Source: CAVTLG01 sp963735495 (GTDB taxonomy: Bacteria > Chloroflexota > Ktedonobacteria > Ktedonobacterales > Ktedonobacteraceae). From it: DNA of 64,000 nucleotides. Positions 44,576-53,304 of the stretch are shown here, piece by piece (positions within the stretch are counted from its first letter, which is position 1; the number at the start of each line of letters is the position of its first letter). A program made the position numbers and the translations under genes. Location: contig CAVTLG010000010.1 in NCBI GenBank assembly GCA_963735495.1, forward strand, positions 274,348 through 338,347. Reading direction: 5' to 3'. The notes beneath the pieces were generated by a model. That model did not search any database and was not told the DNA's origin. It saw nothing but the letters and a program-made list of their open reading frames with translations.

Positions 44576-47011
44576 TTAACTGCCGCGACGGCTCTCGACG
44601 CCTAGTCGCCGCTTTAAGCGGTCATAGACCTGTCGTGCTAGCATATCCAGGTCCGCTTCTGGAGTTTGCGTCATAGCAGGTTCAGGATGCTGTGCAAGTG
44701 CCGTGTTGAGACTACTCTTCTCTTGCTGCAAACTACGCTCTACGCCCGCCCGTTTTACTCCTGACTCATCGGGCCCTGGGCCGATATTTGCAGGTCCTGG
44801 AGCGCTATGCGCTACTTCTCTGCTCACAGGCGTGGCCTGCGGCGGCTGTGGTGCTATCACGCTGGTTGGCGCATTAGTCTGCGTCTGTGCCGGTGCTGTT
44901 GTGAGCCAGGCAGGCAATGGTTCCCAGGGTGCTGGTAAACTGCCCCAGGTTTCGCGCGTAGCTACTGGTTGTGGCCTGGTATGTGCGCTGCCATTGGCCA
45001 ATTGGCTATGATTGACGGTGGGATCTGCTGCTGTGGGTGTGGCTTGCTCGGCCAGTTGTGCGGTCCGACCTTCGACACGCAATGCTAGCGCTTCCTCGTC
45101 AGATGGTATGGACTGCTGCTGTGCTGTGCTGACGGCGGGTACATAGAGCGTTTCCCCGGCTCTTTCGTTCGCTACTGAGGACGGGTTTTTGCTGGGAGAC
45201 GTTGTGCTGGGCGTACGGGCGAGTGGTGGCACGAAGCGGGCTGTGCGTTGCTGCGCGACGTGTGTAAGTTCGTGCGCCAGTAGTCCGAGCGTCTCTGGTG
45301 TATCGTCCGTATGACCGGTGGCGAGCGCTATATCGTTGCCAAGCGTAATAGCGTCCGCGTGATAAGCGTCTGCCAGATGTTGCGCGGGCACATCGCGGTG
45401 AACGCGCACGCTGGCAGGATCGATGCCTACCAGTGGTTGCAAAATGCGCCTTGTGCGTTCTGCCAATGGCGTGGGTAAAGATTGCGGTGGGTTCTCCGTC
45501 CATTCGGGGGAAGTGGGGTAGGGGCGTGTCCTGGCGACCGCCCCTGGGCGCACGCGAGGTGACGCCCCTACCCCATTTCCCAACGTTTCCCCCCGAAAGG
45601 ATAGAGAGCCTTGTGGCGTTGCCTCTGAGTCGGCAGTGCTTTCTGGGCTAAGAATGTGCTGAGCTTGTTTTTCGCGTCTTTGTTCAGGTGAGATAGCTCT
45701 GGTTAGCTCCTCAATTTTTTTGTTGCTACGCAGTTCAGCACGGTTGATTCTCCGCGCGTTCATGCTGGCGACTTTTTGTGCAATGCTGGCGGCAGTGATC
45801 AGGCCCTCGGTGTTTGTGTGTTGTTGCGTCTGTGTTGGTATGTTGTGCGTTGCAGCCAGAGCTCTATTTGCAGGCTCGTGTGTGTTATCTCGTGTGGTGT
45901 CAGGACTTTGCTCACCTTGCAAGCGTGCCAGCCACGTCTGGAGGGAACGGTCGGTGCCGTTGGGGATAAAAAGATCATCGCCCTCTGCTGGTGTCCTGTC
46001 GGCGGCAGCTTTGGGGGTTGTCGTACTCTTCTCCTGGCTACTGCGCTGTACATCCCTGATAGGCTGCGGGGAGATCGTGGATTGTTCTGGTTGTTCTTCG
46101 ATACGTGACCGATTGTGCCGCATAGCTATGTTCTTTGCCGGTTGTGCCAGATCCTGTGGATGCTCTAACTCTTGTGGATGCATCTCTTCAACGGGCACCA
46201 GCATCTCAGGCACTTGTACCGTCTGTTCATGGACAGCGGAGTCGGGCAAAAGTTGTGGAGGATTGTCGTGTTGATCCAGGGAACGGACTGCCTCGCCCTG
46301 CTCTAAGGGAGGCGCGAGACGTGCGGGCTCGGGTACATGTGCGTCTTTTGTTTCTGTGACTGCGACCTCGTACTGCTCACTCTCTCCGTCTATGAGGGGA
46401 ACATGGGGCGTGTCCTGGTGACTGTCCTCGGGGCGCACGCGAGGTGACGCCCCTACCCCGGCTTCTGACGGTTTCTCTGTAAGGATGGAGGTCCCCTGGT
46501 CCTTGTCGTCGCTGCTTTTTTGAGGCTGTTTGACGGGCTGATGGGGGATACTGGTTGGCTCCTTATGTGTTGCTGCAGGCCGGACCTTTTCTGTCGCCTG
46601 TACAATATGTGTGGCCTGTTGTGATACAGTAACTATACTTGCCTCATCCAGGCTCTGAGGCTCATCTCTCGTGGTGTGTACAGTCTGTTGGTTGGGTGTT
46701 GTCTCAGCCGTGCTAACTTGTTGCTCTGCTAAAATCTCTGACTCTGACAATCCATGATCATCACTCACTGTCTGTAATATGTATGAAGTTGGCAGGACAG
46801 CTCTCCTCGCTGGCACCAGGTTAAAGCGTTGCGCCGTGTGGTTGGCTTCAAGGTGACTATGTGTCCACGGGGCCATCTCAGCAGATGGGTTGACTGCCTG
46901 TAGCAAGCGGTTTTGCCCTGTTACGCGCGCTACGAGTGGCTGGCGCTTGACCATCCTCTGTATGTGCCGGGCCTGGTGTTGGCTCCGGTATAATAATGCG
47001 TGTCTTCCCAT
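44576..47011 (-). CDS. eCIS-associated DUF4157 protein with in-frame repeat insertions
   Basis: 811 residues. The DUF4157 (eCIS core) domain is at about 515-600: DPASVRVHRDVPAQHLADAY and the metalloprotease-type LAHELTHVAQQR near residue 583. Such proteins mark eCIS loci and are cargo or cargo-handling factors. The rest is Pro/Gln/Thr-rich and looks disordered. A short C-terminal helix DMLARQVYDRLKRRLGVE resembles the small protein encoded at 47442-47600. Two copies of the genome's palindromic element lie inside the coding sequence without breaking it and supply about 40 residues each (about 172-211 and 467-507, both with GVGASPRVRP). It sits between the second tube gene and the LysM hub gene. 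No tape-measure gene was recognised, so a contribution to tube length or lumen loading cannot be excluded. Confidence 0.87.
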   Translation of the reverse strand: MGRHALLYRSQHQARHIQRMVKRQPLVARVTGQNRLLQAVNPSAEMAPWTHSHLEANHTAQRFNLVPARRAVLPTSYILQTVSDDHGLSESEILAEQQVSTAETTPNQQTVHTTRDEPQSLDEASIVTVSQQATHIVQATEKVRPAATHKEPTSIPHQPVKQPQKSSDDKDQGTSILTEKPSEAGVGASPRVRPEDSHQDTPHVPLIDGESEQYEVAVTETKDAHVPEPARLAPPLEQGEAVRSLDQHDNPPQLLPDSAVHEQTVQVPEMLVPVEEMHPQELEHPQDLAQPAKNIAMRHNRSRIEEQPEQSTISPQPIRDVQRSSQEKSTTTPKAAADRTPAEGDDLFIPNGTDRSLQTWLARLQGEQSPDTTRDNTHEPANRALAATHNIPTQTQQHTNTEGLITAASIAQKVASMNARRINRAELRSNKKIEELTRAISPEQRREKQAQHILSPESTADSEATPQGSLSFRGETLGNGVGASPRVRPGAVARTRPYPTSPEWTENPPQSLPTPLAERTRRILQPLVGIDPASVRVHRDVPAQHLADAYHADAITLGNDIALATGHTDDTPETLGLLAHELTHVAQQRTARFVPPLARTPSTTSPSKNPSSVANERAGETLYVPAVSTAQQQSIPSDEEALALRVEGRTAQLAEQATPTAADPTVNHSQLANGSAHTRPQPVATRETWGSLPAPWEPLPAWLTTAPAQTQTNAPTSVIAPQPPQATPVSREVAHSAPGPANIGPGPDESGVKRAGVERSLQQEKSSLNTALAQHPEPAMTQTPEADLDMLARQVYDRLKRRLGVESRRGS
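45490..45610. repeat. Palindromic repeat element, copy 2, inside the DUF4157 gene
   Basis: About 121 bp, ends GGTTCTCCGTCC (45490-45501) and GGATAGAGAGCC (45599-45610), inner arms GGGGTAGGGGCG (45515-45526) and CGCCCCTACCCC (45563-45574). The minus-strand gene reads through it in frame. Confidence 0.85.
46378..46494. repeat. Palindromic repeat element, copy 3, inside the DUF4157 gene
   Basis: More diverged copy. The core TGTCCTGGTGAC...GGGGCGCACGCGAGGTGACG and the right arm CGCCCCTACCCC (46448-46459) are kept, the left arm is shortened to ATGGGGCG. It is translated in the same frame as copy 2, giving GVGASPRVRPE. Confidence 0.75.
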
Positions 47012-47015
47012 TGTG

Positions 47016-47438
47016 TTATCCTAGCGTCATACCTTCGTGGGCCAGTTCTAAGGTCTCGATGGCGGCTCCATTATCGGAGACCTGAAATTGTGGACCAATC
47101 CATTTGACCGGGTAGGCGTTGATGAAGTTCCAGCGCATCAGCTCATCGCCTTCCACGTCGTACATCACGACCGATACGTGGCGGCGTGTGAACTTGCCTC
47201 CCGCGATATCCGAGCACCATTTATAGAAGTCGTTCGAGGTACTCATGCCACGTTTCAGCGTGAGGTTGTTGACTTTTGTGAAGCCGGGTAGGCGATGCAC
47301 AAAACCGTTGTTGCCACCTTCCTGGTAATCCAGCACCTCCATCTCCACCTGCAAGCCGCCGACTTCTGTGAAAACTCCCTGTGCTTTATCGTCAAACATG
47401 ACGTAGAAGCGACATCCTGGATATGCGTCCGCTGCCAT
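47016..47438 (-). CDS. eCIS inner tube protein, second paralogue
   Basis: 140 residues of the phage tail tube family seen in eCIS (Afp1/Afp5-like): PGCRFYVMFDDKAQGVFTEVGGL, VHRLPGFTKVNNLTLKRGMS, YKWCSDIAGGKF and IETLELAHEGM. It is related to the tube protein at 48231-48671 but divergent. By analogy the downstream paralogue may be a tube initiator contacting the LysM hub, while the gene next to the sheath makes the main tube. The gap to the DUF4157 gene is 4 bp. Confidence 0.92.
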   Translation of the reverse strand: MAADAYPGCRFYVMFDDKAQGVFTEVGGLQVEMEVLDYQEGGNNGFVHRLPGFTKVNNLTLKRGMSTSNDFYKWCSDIAGGKFTRRHVSVVMYDVEGDELMRWNFINAYPVKWIGPQFQVSDNGAAIETLELAHEGMTLG

Positions 47439-47441
47439 AAC

Positions 47442-47600
47442 TCATTTCCTCGTGTTGTGTTTGCTGCCACGCGCGTGCGCCAGGCGCATGTCTGCGCGCA
47501 TCAACTGATAGACCTTCTCCGTGAGCTTCTCGATATCGATGCTCTCCGCAGCTTGTCGTGTGCTTGCATTGCCTCGCATGCGCTTTTGCTCAGGCATCAT
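47442..47600 (-). CDS. Small eCIS operon protein
   Basis: 52 residues, basic, with a helical core DIEKLTEKVYQLMRADMRLAHAR. The start ATG at 47600 has GGGAGG 6 bases upstream and overlaps the last codons of the preceding gene. A longer frame reaching 47663 exists but lacks a ribosome site. The core resembles the C-terminal helix of the DUF4157 protein (LARQVYDRLKRRL), which suggests both bind the same partner. I do not know its function. Being between the tail-assembly-like gene and a tube gene, it may be a chaperone or tube-terminator peptide. Confidence 0.65.
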   Translation of the reverse strand: MMPEQKRMRGNASTRQAAESIDIEKLTEKVYQLMRADMRLAHARGSKHNTRK

Positions 47601-47958
47601 GTGTACCTCCCGCCAGGTCCAGGGCAAAGTGTGTACCACAGGCCGGACATTGTGTTTCGACAAGGTTTGTTCCCTCGTCGTTTACCTGTATGTACAGGTC
47701 CTGGAGATACGTCATGTCGGCTGAAAAGAGACCTTCGATGATGGTCGGACTCACCTGACGCATGTCCCCAAGACGGGTGATGACGCGGCTCAGCATCAGG
47801 ATGCTCAGATAGGCCTCATTGGCGCGTACACGTGCATCTTGTAACGGCTCGATTTCATCTAATGCCGTGGCGAGTCGCATGGTCCCACGTCGGTGTAGAT
47901 TGCCATAGGCGTCGATGTAGCCACGTGGGAGCGTGAATTCAAACTCCGTTTGTAGCAT
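47590..47958 (-). CDS. Conserved eCIS tail-assembly-like protein with CxxC motif
   Basis: 122 residues: TEFEFTLPRGYIDAYGNLHRRGTMRLATALDEI, then LSRVITRLGDMRQVSPTIIEGLFSADMTYLQDLY. It resembles phage tail-assembly (gp41-like) chaperones found in eCIS operons of actinomycetes. A C-terminal CPACGTHF could be half of a zinc site. It follows a 272-bp gap with hairpins after the main tube gene and overlaps the small gene downstream. Exact role unknown. Confidence 0.75.
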   Translation of the reverse strand: MLQTEFEFTLPRGYIDAYGNLHRRGTMRLATALDEIEPLQDARVRANEAYLSILMLSRVITRLGDMRQVSPTIIEGLFSADMTYLQDLYIQVNDEGTNLVETQCPACGTHFALDLAGGTHDA

Positions 47959-48230
47959 GCCTTAATCTCCCCTGTATCGCTTGTTCTGTCCCTATGTATC
48001 GGGTTATATGAACGGCATAGCAGCCATTACCGCTTACATACATGAAATGCTCGCCGACGACAACCGCAAGGGATTGTCGCTACGCGGAGTCGGGACGGAT
48101 AGACCACTCGTCCGCGTAGCGGCGGGGCTTGCCCCCGCCGACCTCCGGTTCAGCATTCATGAGCTAAAGGTCTTCTCATTTTGACGGCATTGTCTCTTGA
48201 TGCGACCTTACGCAGTGCGGGTTACATGCT
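47959..48230. other. Hairpin-rich gap between main tube and the rest of the operon
   Basis: CTACGCGGA (48080-48088) pairs with TCCGCGTAG (48111-48119). Adjacent to it GGCGGGG (48121-48127) pairs with CCCCGCC (48133-48139). The same repeat type ends the FHA-tail gene at 38131-38192. In the minus-strand mRNA these stems lie 3' of the sheath and tube messages, where they could protect the upstream part or lower expression downstream. Confidence 0.6.
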
Positions 48231-48671
48231 TTACTGGACGCGCTCGTAGCCCTCGTGCGTGATTTCCAGTTCTTCAATGGCTACTTCATTCGATCCCGAA
48301 TTGACGCTTGGTCCACTGATCTTGGTAGGCCATGCGTTGATGAAGTTCCATTTCGCGATAGGCTTCGTCGTCGAGTCATGCAAGGTGATCGTGCCGTTCT
48401 TACGCGCTGCATCAACCTTGCCCTGCTCCACCAGCTTGCGCCACTTCCACAGGTCCATCGAGTCGGTGACTCCGCGTTTCAGCGTGATATTGTTCCACGT
48501 CAAACGGCCAGGCACCTTCTTCATGATGGCTTCCCCTTTGGGGCCAGTGGCTTTGTACTCTACGACTTCATTGGAACTCCCCAGACCCGAGCATTCGAGA
48601 AATGCTCCCACCACTTCCCCCTGAAACTCGACGCTAAACCATGCGGAGATTAATGCGTCTTTTGTTGGCAT
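48231..48671 (-). CDS. eCIS inner tube protein (main, Afp1-type)
   Basis: 146 residues of the eCIS/phage tail tube family: ALISAWFSVEFQGEVVGAFLECSGLGSSNEVVEYKATGPKG (read at residues 5-45), then MKKVPGRLTWNNITLKRGVTD and EELEITHEGYERV. It polymerises as stacked hexamer rings inside the sheath. It starts 16 bp after the sheath stop, the usual sheath-tube pairing, and is followed by mRNA hairpins, consistent with high expression of sheath and tube only. Confidence 0.94.
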   Translation of the reverse strand: MPTKDALISAWFSVEFQGEVVGAFLECSGLGSSNEVVEYKATGPKGEAIMKKVPGRLTWNNITLKRGVTDSMDLWKWRKLVEQGKVDAARKNGTITLHDSTTKPIAKWNFINAWPTKISGPSVNSGSNEVAIEELEITHEGYERVQ

Positions 48672-48687
48672 AATCTTGCTCCTTCAC

Positions 48688-50286
48688 TTAGGCTCCGCCG
48701 CCTGACCATTGGCTCAGACGGAAGACGACGAATTCGGCTGGTTTGACCGGTGCCAGGCCGATATCAATGAACAATTGGCCGCGATCACGCACATCGGGCG
48801 GATTGAGTTCCTCGTCGCACTTGACGAAGAAGGCTTCCTCTGGCGTGTTGCCGAAGAGCATGCCATCGCGCCAGACACCGGTCAGGAATGCTCCTACGTC
48901 GCGTCTGACACGTGCCCACAGATCCGAATCATTGGGTTCAAAGACGACCCACTGCGTGCCCCGCTCAATGGATTTTTCGACGTAGTTGAAGAGTCGTCGC
49001 ACGCTGACATAGCGCCAGGCTGGATCGCTGCTCAACGTACGCGCGCCCCACACGCGTAAGCCGCGACCGGTGAAGGAGCGAATGCAGTTGACTCCGATGG
49101 GATTGAGCGTGTCCTGTTCGCCTTTGGTGATCTGTACCGCCGCCTCTAAGGCTCCCTGGATGACTTCGTTGGCTGGTGCCTTGTGGACGCCGCGCTGAGT
49201 GTCGTTGCGTGCATAGATGCCCGCGATATGTCCAGAGGGTGGTATGGCTACTGGACGCCCATTGGCCGAAACTTTGACCCAGGGATAGTACAACGCCGCA
49301 AACTTGGAGTCGTAGTTGGTATCCTGCTCGCGCCAGCGTTTGACTTCCTGCGGCGAGAGATCTGGCAGCGGGTCCAGAATAGCGACACGATCCCCCAGAC
49401 GTTCGCAGTGCGCGATCATGGCTAACTGAACGGCCTTCACGCCGTCGCGGTCGAGCGTGCCGGCTTGATAGGCGGACATAAGGTCGGGGCAGCTAACCAT
49501 TGTGACGTCTTCGGCTACTTCCAGACCCTCTAAGCCGCTGCGATCAGAGACGTCTCCTGTGAAGTGGTTGGACTGTACCTGTGGCAGTTTCGTCATGGGC
49601 GGCGCTTTGACGATATAGCTACCTAGCTCGGGTGCACGCTCGCTCAGCGTACCGGAAGATTTGGCTTCTACCAGACGGATCAATTGGCTGGTACGATTAA
49701 CTGTTTCAACGGCGTTTTTCCCTTGTTTGCCCAGACCGAGGTTTTCGTAGAGTTCCTCTACATCGCCCTGGTGGACACGTATGGAGAATAGTTCCTGGAT
49801 GGATGCTTCGCCGTCTTTTTTCTCACTTTTCTCCCCCTCATCTTTGGCCTCAGCGGGTAGGGCTTTGGTTGGTGGGAGGATTTCCACCTGAATATCCTGG
49901 TGGATGCTCTCCTTGGGGTGGATGATCAGCGAGGGTACCGCTTTGGATGAGCGACTGGGAAGTTGGAGTGGCGTTGGCTTCTCTTCAGATGTGCTGCCTG
50001 CCACAACGCGAGTGACATAGCAGCGGCCCCCGCCGTTGAGGAAATAGCCATAGACGGCGTGCGATAGGTAAGCGCCAGGAATATGGGGATTGCGTCGTCC
50101 ACCATCCTCCAGGCTCCCGAAGGTTTCTACATACTGTGACCAGTTAGTGACCAGTACCGGGCGATTTGCAGGCCCGGCGGCGGCGAAGCCAACAAAGGCC
50201 GCCATGGCAGTACCCACGCCTTCAATTGGTCGTGGGCCACTATCCACCTCTTGAATATACACCCCGGGTGATAGATACTCAGGCAT
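48688..50286 (-). CDS. eCIS contractile sheath protein
   Basis: 532 residues, a single sheath gene. The N-terminal PEYLSPGVYIQEVDSGPRPI and the C-terminal handshake region (GRGLRVWGARTLSSDPAWRYVSVRRL, GVWRDGMLFGNTPEEAFFVKCDE, FIDIGLAPVKPAEFVVFRL) are diagnostic of tail sheath proteins. An insertion at about residues 100-260, rich in charged residues, probably decorates the sheath outside. GGAGG 9 bases upstream is the strongest ribosome site in the operon, in line with the high copy number needed. Confidence 0.95.
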   Translation of the reverse strand: MPEYLSPGVYIQEVDSGPRPIEGVGTAMAAFVGFAAAGPANRPVLVTNWSQYVETFGSLEDGGRRNPHIPGAYLSHAVYGYFLNGGGRCYVTRVVAGSTSEEKPTPLQLPSRSSKAVPSLIIHPKESIHQDIQVEILPPTKALPAEAKDEGEKSEKKDGEASIQELFSIRVHQGDVEELYENLGLGKQGKNAVETVNRTSQLIRLVEAKSSGTLSERAPELGSYIVKAPPMTKLPQVQSNHFTGDVSDRSGLEGLEVAEDVTMVSCPDLMSAYQAGTLDRDGVKAVQLAMIAHCERLGDRVAILDPLPDLSPQEVKRWREQDTNYDSKFAALYYPWVKVSANGRPVAIPPSGHIAGIYARNDTQRGVHKAPANEVIQGALEAAVQITKGEQDTLNPIGVNCIRSFTGRGLRVWGARTLSSDPAWRYVSVRRLFNYVEKSIERGTQWVVFEPNDSDLWARVRRDVGAFLTGVWRDGMLFGNTPEEAFFVKCDEELNPPDVRDRGQLFIDIGLAPVKPAEFVVFRLSQWSGGGA

Positions 50287-50377
50287 GAAATAAATCCTCC
50301 TTCATCTTTTGCACTTTTATTCCGCTAGTTAGCGGAACTCCGAGCAAGCGGTCTTTTTACATGACATGTGTCTGTTT

Positions 50378-51247
50378 TCAATAGTTCGCGGGCCTTGTAG
50401 CTGCTAGAATGATGTCATATGCCGGTAATGCTCCGTTTTGCCGATCTCCTGTGGGAGGTGGCACGGTGACTTCGACGATTTTGGGTGCCTCATGCTGCTG
50501 TGCTACGCGCAGTTTGACGCTACCGGATGGTATGCCTTGTAATGTGAAGCGACCCTCGTGGTCGGTTATGCACTGGATAGCGTCTCTTCCCTCCATTGAC
50601 ACATGGATGCCAGACAGCCCTACGCCATCCTCGTTGCGCACCACTCCGCCGATCAGTCTGCCCAATTCCGTGGCCGTTCTGTTGGTGTCCTTGCGCGTGT
50701 AACGCGTTGTGCGCGTTAACACGAGCGGTGCCTCGATGAGCAGGTTCATATCGACCGGAATGGTGACGACGTAGGAGAGCGCGGGATGTGGTGGCACGCC
50801 AAGTGCATTCCACAGTTCAGATAAGCGCTGACCCTCGTCGATCTGACCTATCTGCGCTACGAGCGGTGTCTCCAGGGCGCGCAGTTCCGCTGATTGCAGT
50901 TCTGACGGCAACTGCTGATACTGTATGAGCGTGTGTAGTGCGCGCCAGAGCAACTGGTGCTCATCTTCAATATTGTCGGTTAGTGCGCTAATCATGTAGC
51001 GCAGGTCGAAGCGTCGAGGTGCTATGCGCCGCTCAACGCGACCCTCGTGCATGGTGGTCTGGAAGCCATTCTGACGCAGCTCGGTATTCTCCTGTAGTGC
51101 GAAGAGAAACAGGCTAAGCGTTGGCTGTGTCAATCTATCTACGCGCTCACGTGTCGGCGCTTCGAAGCTAATGTCTACTTCGTACTCACTGATGTGTCCG
51201 CGCTCATAGAGCAGGCGCCGCAATGTCGTGTGTATGTCTCGTAACAT
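50378..51247 (-). CDS. DUF4255 (Pvc16-like) protein with carboxypeptidase-regulatory-like domain
   Basis: 289 residues. The N-terminal ~190 residues are the DUF4255/Pvc16 domain (LRDIHTTLRRLLYERG, TQPTLSLFLFALQENTELR, PVDMNLLIEAPLVL), which in Photorhabdus cassettes acts as tube/sheath terminator cap. The C-terminal ~85 residues form a small Ig-like carboxypeptidase-regulatory domain (IGGVVRNEDGVGLSGIHVSMEG, DHEGRFTLQGIPSGSVKLRV). It is coupled to the ATPase by a TAATG overlap. The second, plain DUF4255 protein is two genes upstream, so the two may have different cap or export roles. Confidence 0.88.
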   Translation of the reverse strand: MLRDIHTTLRRLLYERGHISEYEVDISFEAPTRERVDRLTQPTLSLFLFALQENTELRQNGFQTTMHEGRVERRIAPRRFDLRYMISALTDNIEDEHQLLWRALHTLIQYQQLPSELQSAELRALETPLVAQIGQIDEGQRLSELWNALGVPPHPALSYVVTIPVDMNLLIEAPLVLTRTTRYTRKDTNRTATELGRLIGGVVRNEDGVGLSGIHVSMEGRDAIQCITDHEGRFTLQGIPSGSVKLRVAQQHEAPKIVEVTVPPPTGDRQNGALPAYDIILAATRPANY

Positions 51248-53304
51248 TATGTCCAGCCTCCAACCTCTGCCTCTGTCAGCGACTTCTCCAGTTTCGCGTA
51301 TTCTGTTCCGGCTGCACGTAGCAAATGCTTCATGCGCACCGGTTCGTGTGAGTCTGCGGCCAGAAACGCGGCGCTCAACACAATGTTGCGAATGTTGCCT
51401 CCTGTGACACTCAGGCGCGCGAGTTTGTTTACATCCAGATTCTCGGTGGGCATTTGTTGCGGGAACGTACGTCGCCAGATCTCTGCGCGCTGCTCTCCAT
51501 TCGGGAAAGGAAATTGTACGATGAAGCGGATGCGCCTCAGAAAGGCGTTATCCAGGGCGCTCTTCAAATTCGTGGTCAAGATGGAGAGACCACGATAGGC
51601 TTCTATGCGCTGTAAAAGATAGCTGACCTCGATATTGGCATAGCGATCATGACTGTCCTTGACCTCGCTGCGCTTGCCAAAAAGCGCGTCCGCCTCGTCA
51701 AAGAGTAGTATGGCCCCACCGGCTTCCGCCGCATCGAATATCTGGCGCAGGTGCTTTTCGGTCTCGCCGATGTACTTGCTGACGACCGATGAGAGATCAA
51801 TGCGATAGAGATCAAGTTGCAATTTGTGCGCCAGAACCTCCGCTGCCAATGTCTTACCAGTACCGCTGCTGCCAGCGAAGAGCGCGCTGATGCCCAATCC
51901 ACGCACACCTTTGCTGCTGAAACCCCAGGTCTCATAGACCGTCGTCCGCTGTCGTACATTGGCCGCGATCTCATGGAGTTGTTGCTGTTGTGCTTCGGGT
52001 AGTACCAGATCATCCCAGCGTGCGCTCAGTTCAACGCGCTGGGCCAGATTTTCCAGGCGTGGTCGCAGTCTGACGCGACTGGCATGCCACAACAATGTAT
52101 CAAGATCGGCCTGTGCCGTATCCAGGCCAGCATGTTCTGCATGCAGCACAGTACTTGCATTGAGCACCTCAGTGCAAACGCTACGCATATCAGCTATATT
52201 GAGACTGAATTGTGCGGTCAGGGCGTCGATATTGCCATGCAACTGCATGCTTCCCAGCAGGTTATGCCAGGTGCTACGCTGTTCAGCGCTGCCTGGCTTA
52301 TTGACGTCAAAGGTGAGGATGGGGCGTTGTCCAGGTGTATACTGCTGTTCTCGCCTGCTTATAATCAGTGGACTGTGTAGATGCTTCAGCAGGTAGTTGA
52401 CGGCACTGGTTCTGGCTGTATCATTTGTGTCCAGTTCAGCGCAATCCAGGAGCAATGCGCAATGGCTCAGAATGGCCTCGCGCTCCCATAAACGTAGTAG
52501 GGCAGTGATCTCGCCTGGTGTTGTAGGCAGTGCTTCGGCAGCGAGCATGCCCAGGTTTAGCTGCATAGCTGAGCAGGCGGACGCTGCTATGGCCTGTTTG
52601 CTGGCGTTATCCTCGCCACATAATTGTACGATAGGTAGCATATGTGCCTCACTCCAGCCGGGTAGCTGGTTTGCATGATCTGTGGTCTGCTGCCATGCTG
52701 CTATGAGACGTTCAGCTACCATGCGATGGGAGGGTACTAGCTCTTCACCAAGAGAGAGGAACGTGATGCTGCTGGCTAAGCGTTCATCCAGATAAGACAC
52801 GCCGGCCAGGTAGTGCAGTATACGTTCATCAATACGCAATCGGCTCTGCGTGAGCGTGTGACCTGCATCAATCTCCAGCAAGCGCCAGTGTCGCAGTGGT
52901 GCTACAGGCGTGAGCGCATCCCAGTGTGCGGCGGGCAGTGCAGCCAGTGCCAGGCTGAAGGTTGGATAGGGTGCGCCCAGTGTGTCATTGCGCTCATTGG
53001 GTGTCTGCTGCTGAGCTGTTGCGCAAAGCGCTGCAAAGCTACTATCGAACTCCATGCCTGCACATAAGAGTAAGAGCGCGCGTTCAAACGGTGACAGACC
53101 AAATGCTATACAGAGTTGTGTTAAAGCTGCCTCTGGCATAGCGTCTACTATATCTTCCTGGTCTGCTTGCTGCACCTGTTCAGGTTCGGCGGTCCCCTGG
53201 ATGTTTGTTATATAGCATTCGAGTGCGTGTTTCACGCTGGATAGCGCTTCGGCAAGGTAACGCTGGTTCGTCTCGTTCCAATTGTGCGTTGTCATAGTGC
53301 TCAC
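51247..53304 (-). CDS. AAA+ ATPase of the eCIS (Afp15-type)
   Basis: 685 residues. An N-terminal region of about 420 residues with helical and winged-helix character precedes the AAA+ module: Walker A GSSGTGKT near 480, Walker B ILLFDEAD, sensor region SILTTNLKSALD and an arginine-rich FLRRIRF. Such ATPases are universal in eCIS and are thought to load cargo or recycle components. It overlaps the upstream gene by 4 bases and the downstream one by 1 base, indicating tight translational coupling. Confidence 0.92.
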   Translation of the reverse strand: MSTMTTHNWNETNQRYLAEALSSVKHALECYITNIQGTAEPEQVQQADQEDIVDAMPEAALTQLCIAFGLSPFERALLLLCAGMEFDSSFAALCATAQQQTPNERNDTLGAPYPTFSLALAALPAAHWDALTPVAPLRHWRLLEIDAGHTLTQSRLRIDERILHYLAGVSYLDERLASSITFLSLGEELVPSHRMVAERLIAAWQQTTDHANQLPGWSEAHMLPIVQLCGEDNASKQAIAASACSAMQLNLGMLAAEALPTTPGEITALLRLWEREAILSHCALLLDCAELDTNDTARTSAVNYLLKHLHSPLIISRREQQYTPGQRPILTFDVNKPGSAEQRSTWHNLLGSMQLHGNIDALTAQFSLNIADMRSVCTEVLNASTVLHAEHAGLDTAQADLDTLLWHASRVRLRPRLENLAQRVELSARWDDLVLPEAQQQQLHEIAANVRQRTTVYETWGFSSKGVRGLGISALFAGSSGTGKTLAAEVLAHKLQLDLYRIDLSSVVSKYIGETEKHLRQIFDAAEAGGAILLFDEADALFGKRSEVKDSHDRYANIEVSYLLQRIEAYRGLSILTTNLKSALDNAFLRRIRFIVQFPFPNGEQRAEIWRRTFPQQMPTENLDVNKLARLSVTGGNIRNIVLSAAFLAADSHEPVRMKHLLRAAGTEYAKLEKSLTEAEVGGWT

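Noticed and set aside
44576..47011. Frameshift or assembly error as explanation for the GVGASPRVRP segments in the DUF4157 protein
   Set aside because: The frame is continuous on both sides, and the inserted segments match the intergenic element at 4423-4544 at nucleotide level, so insertion of the element is the better explanation.
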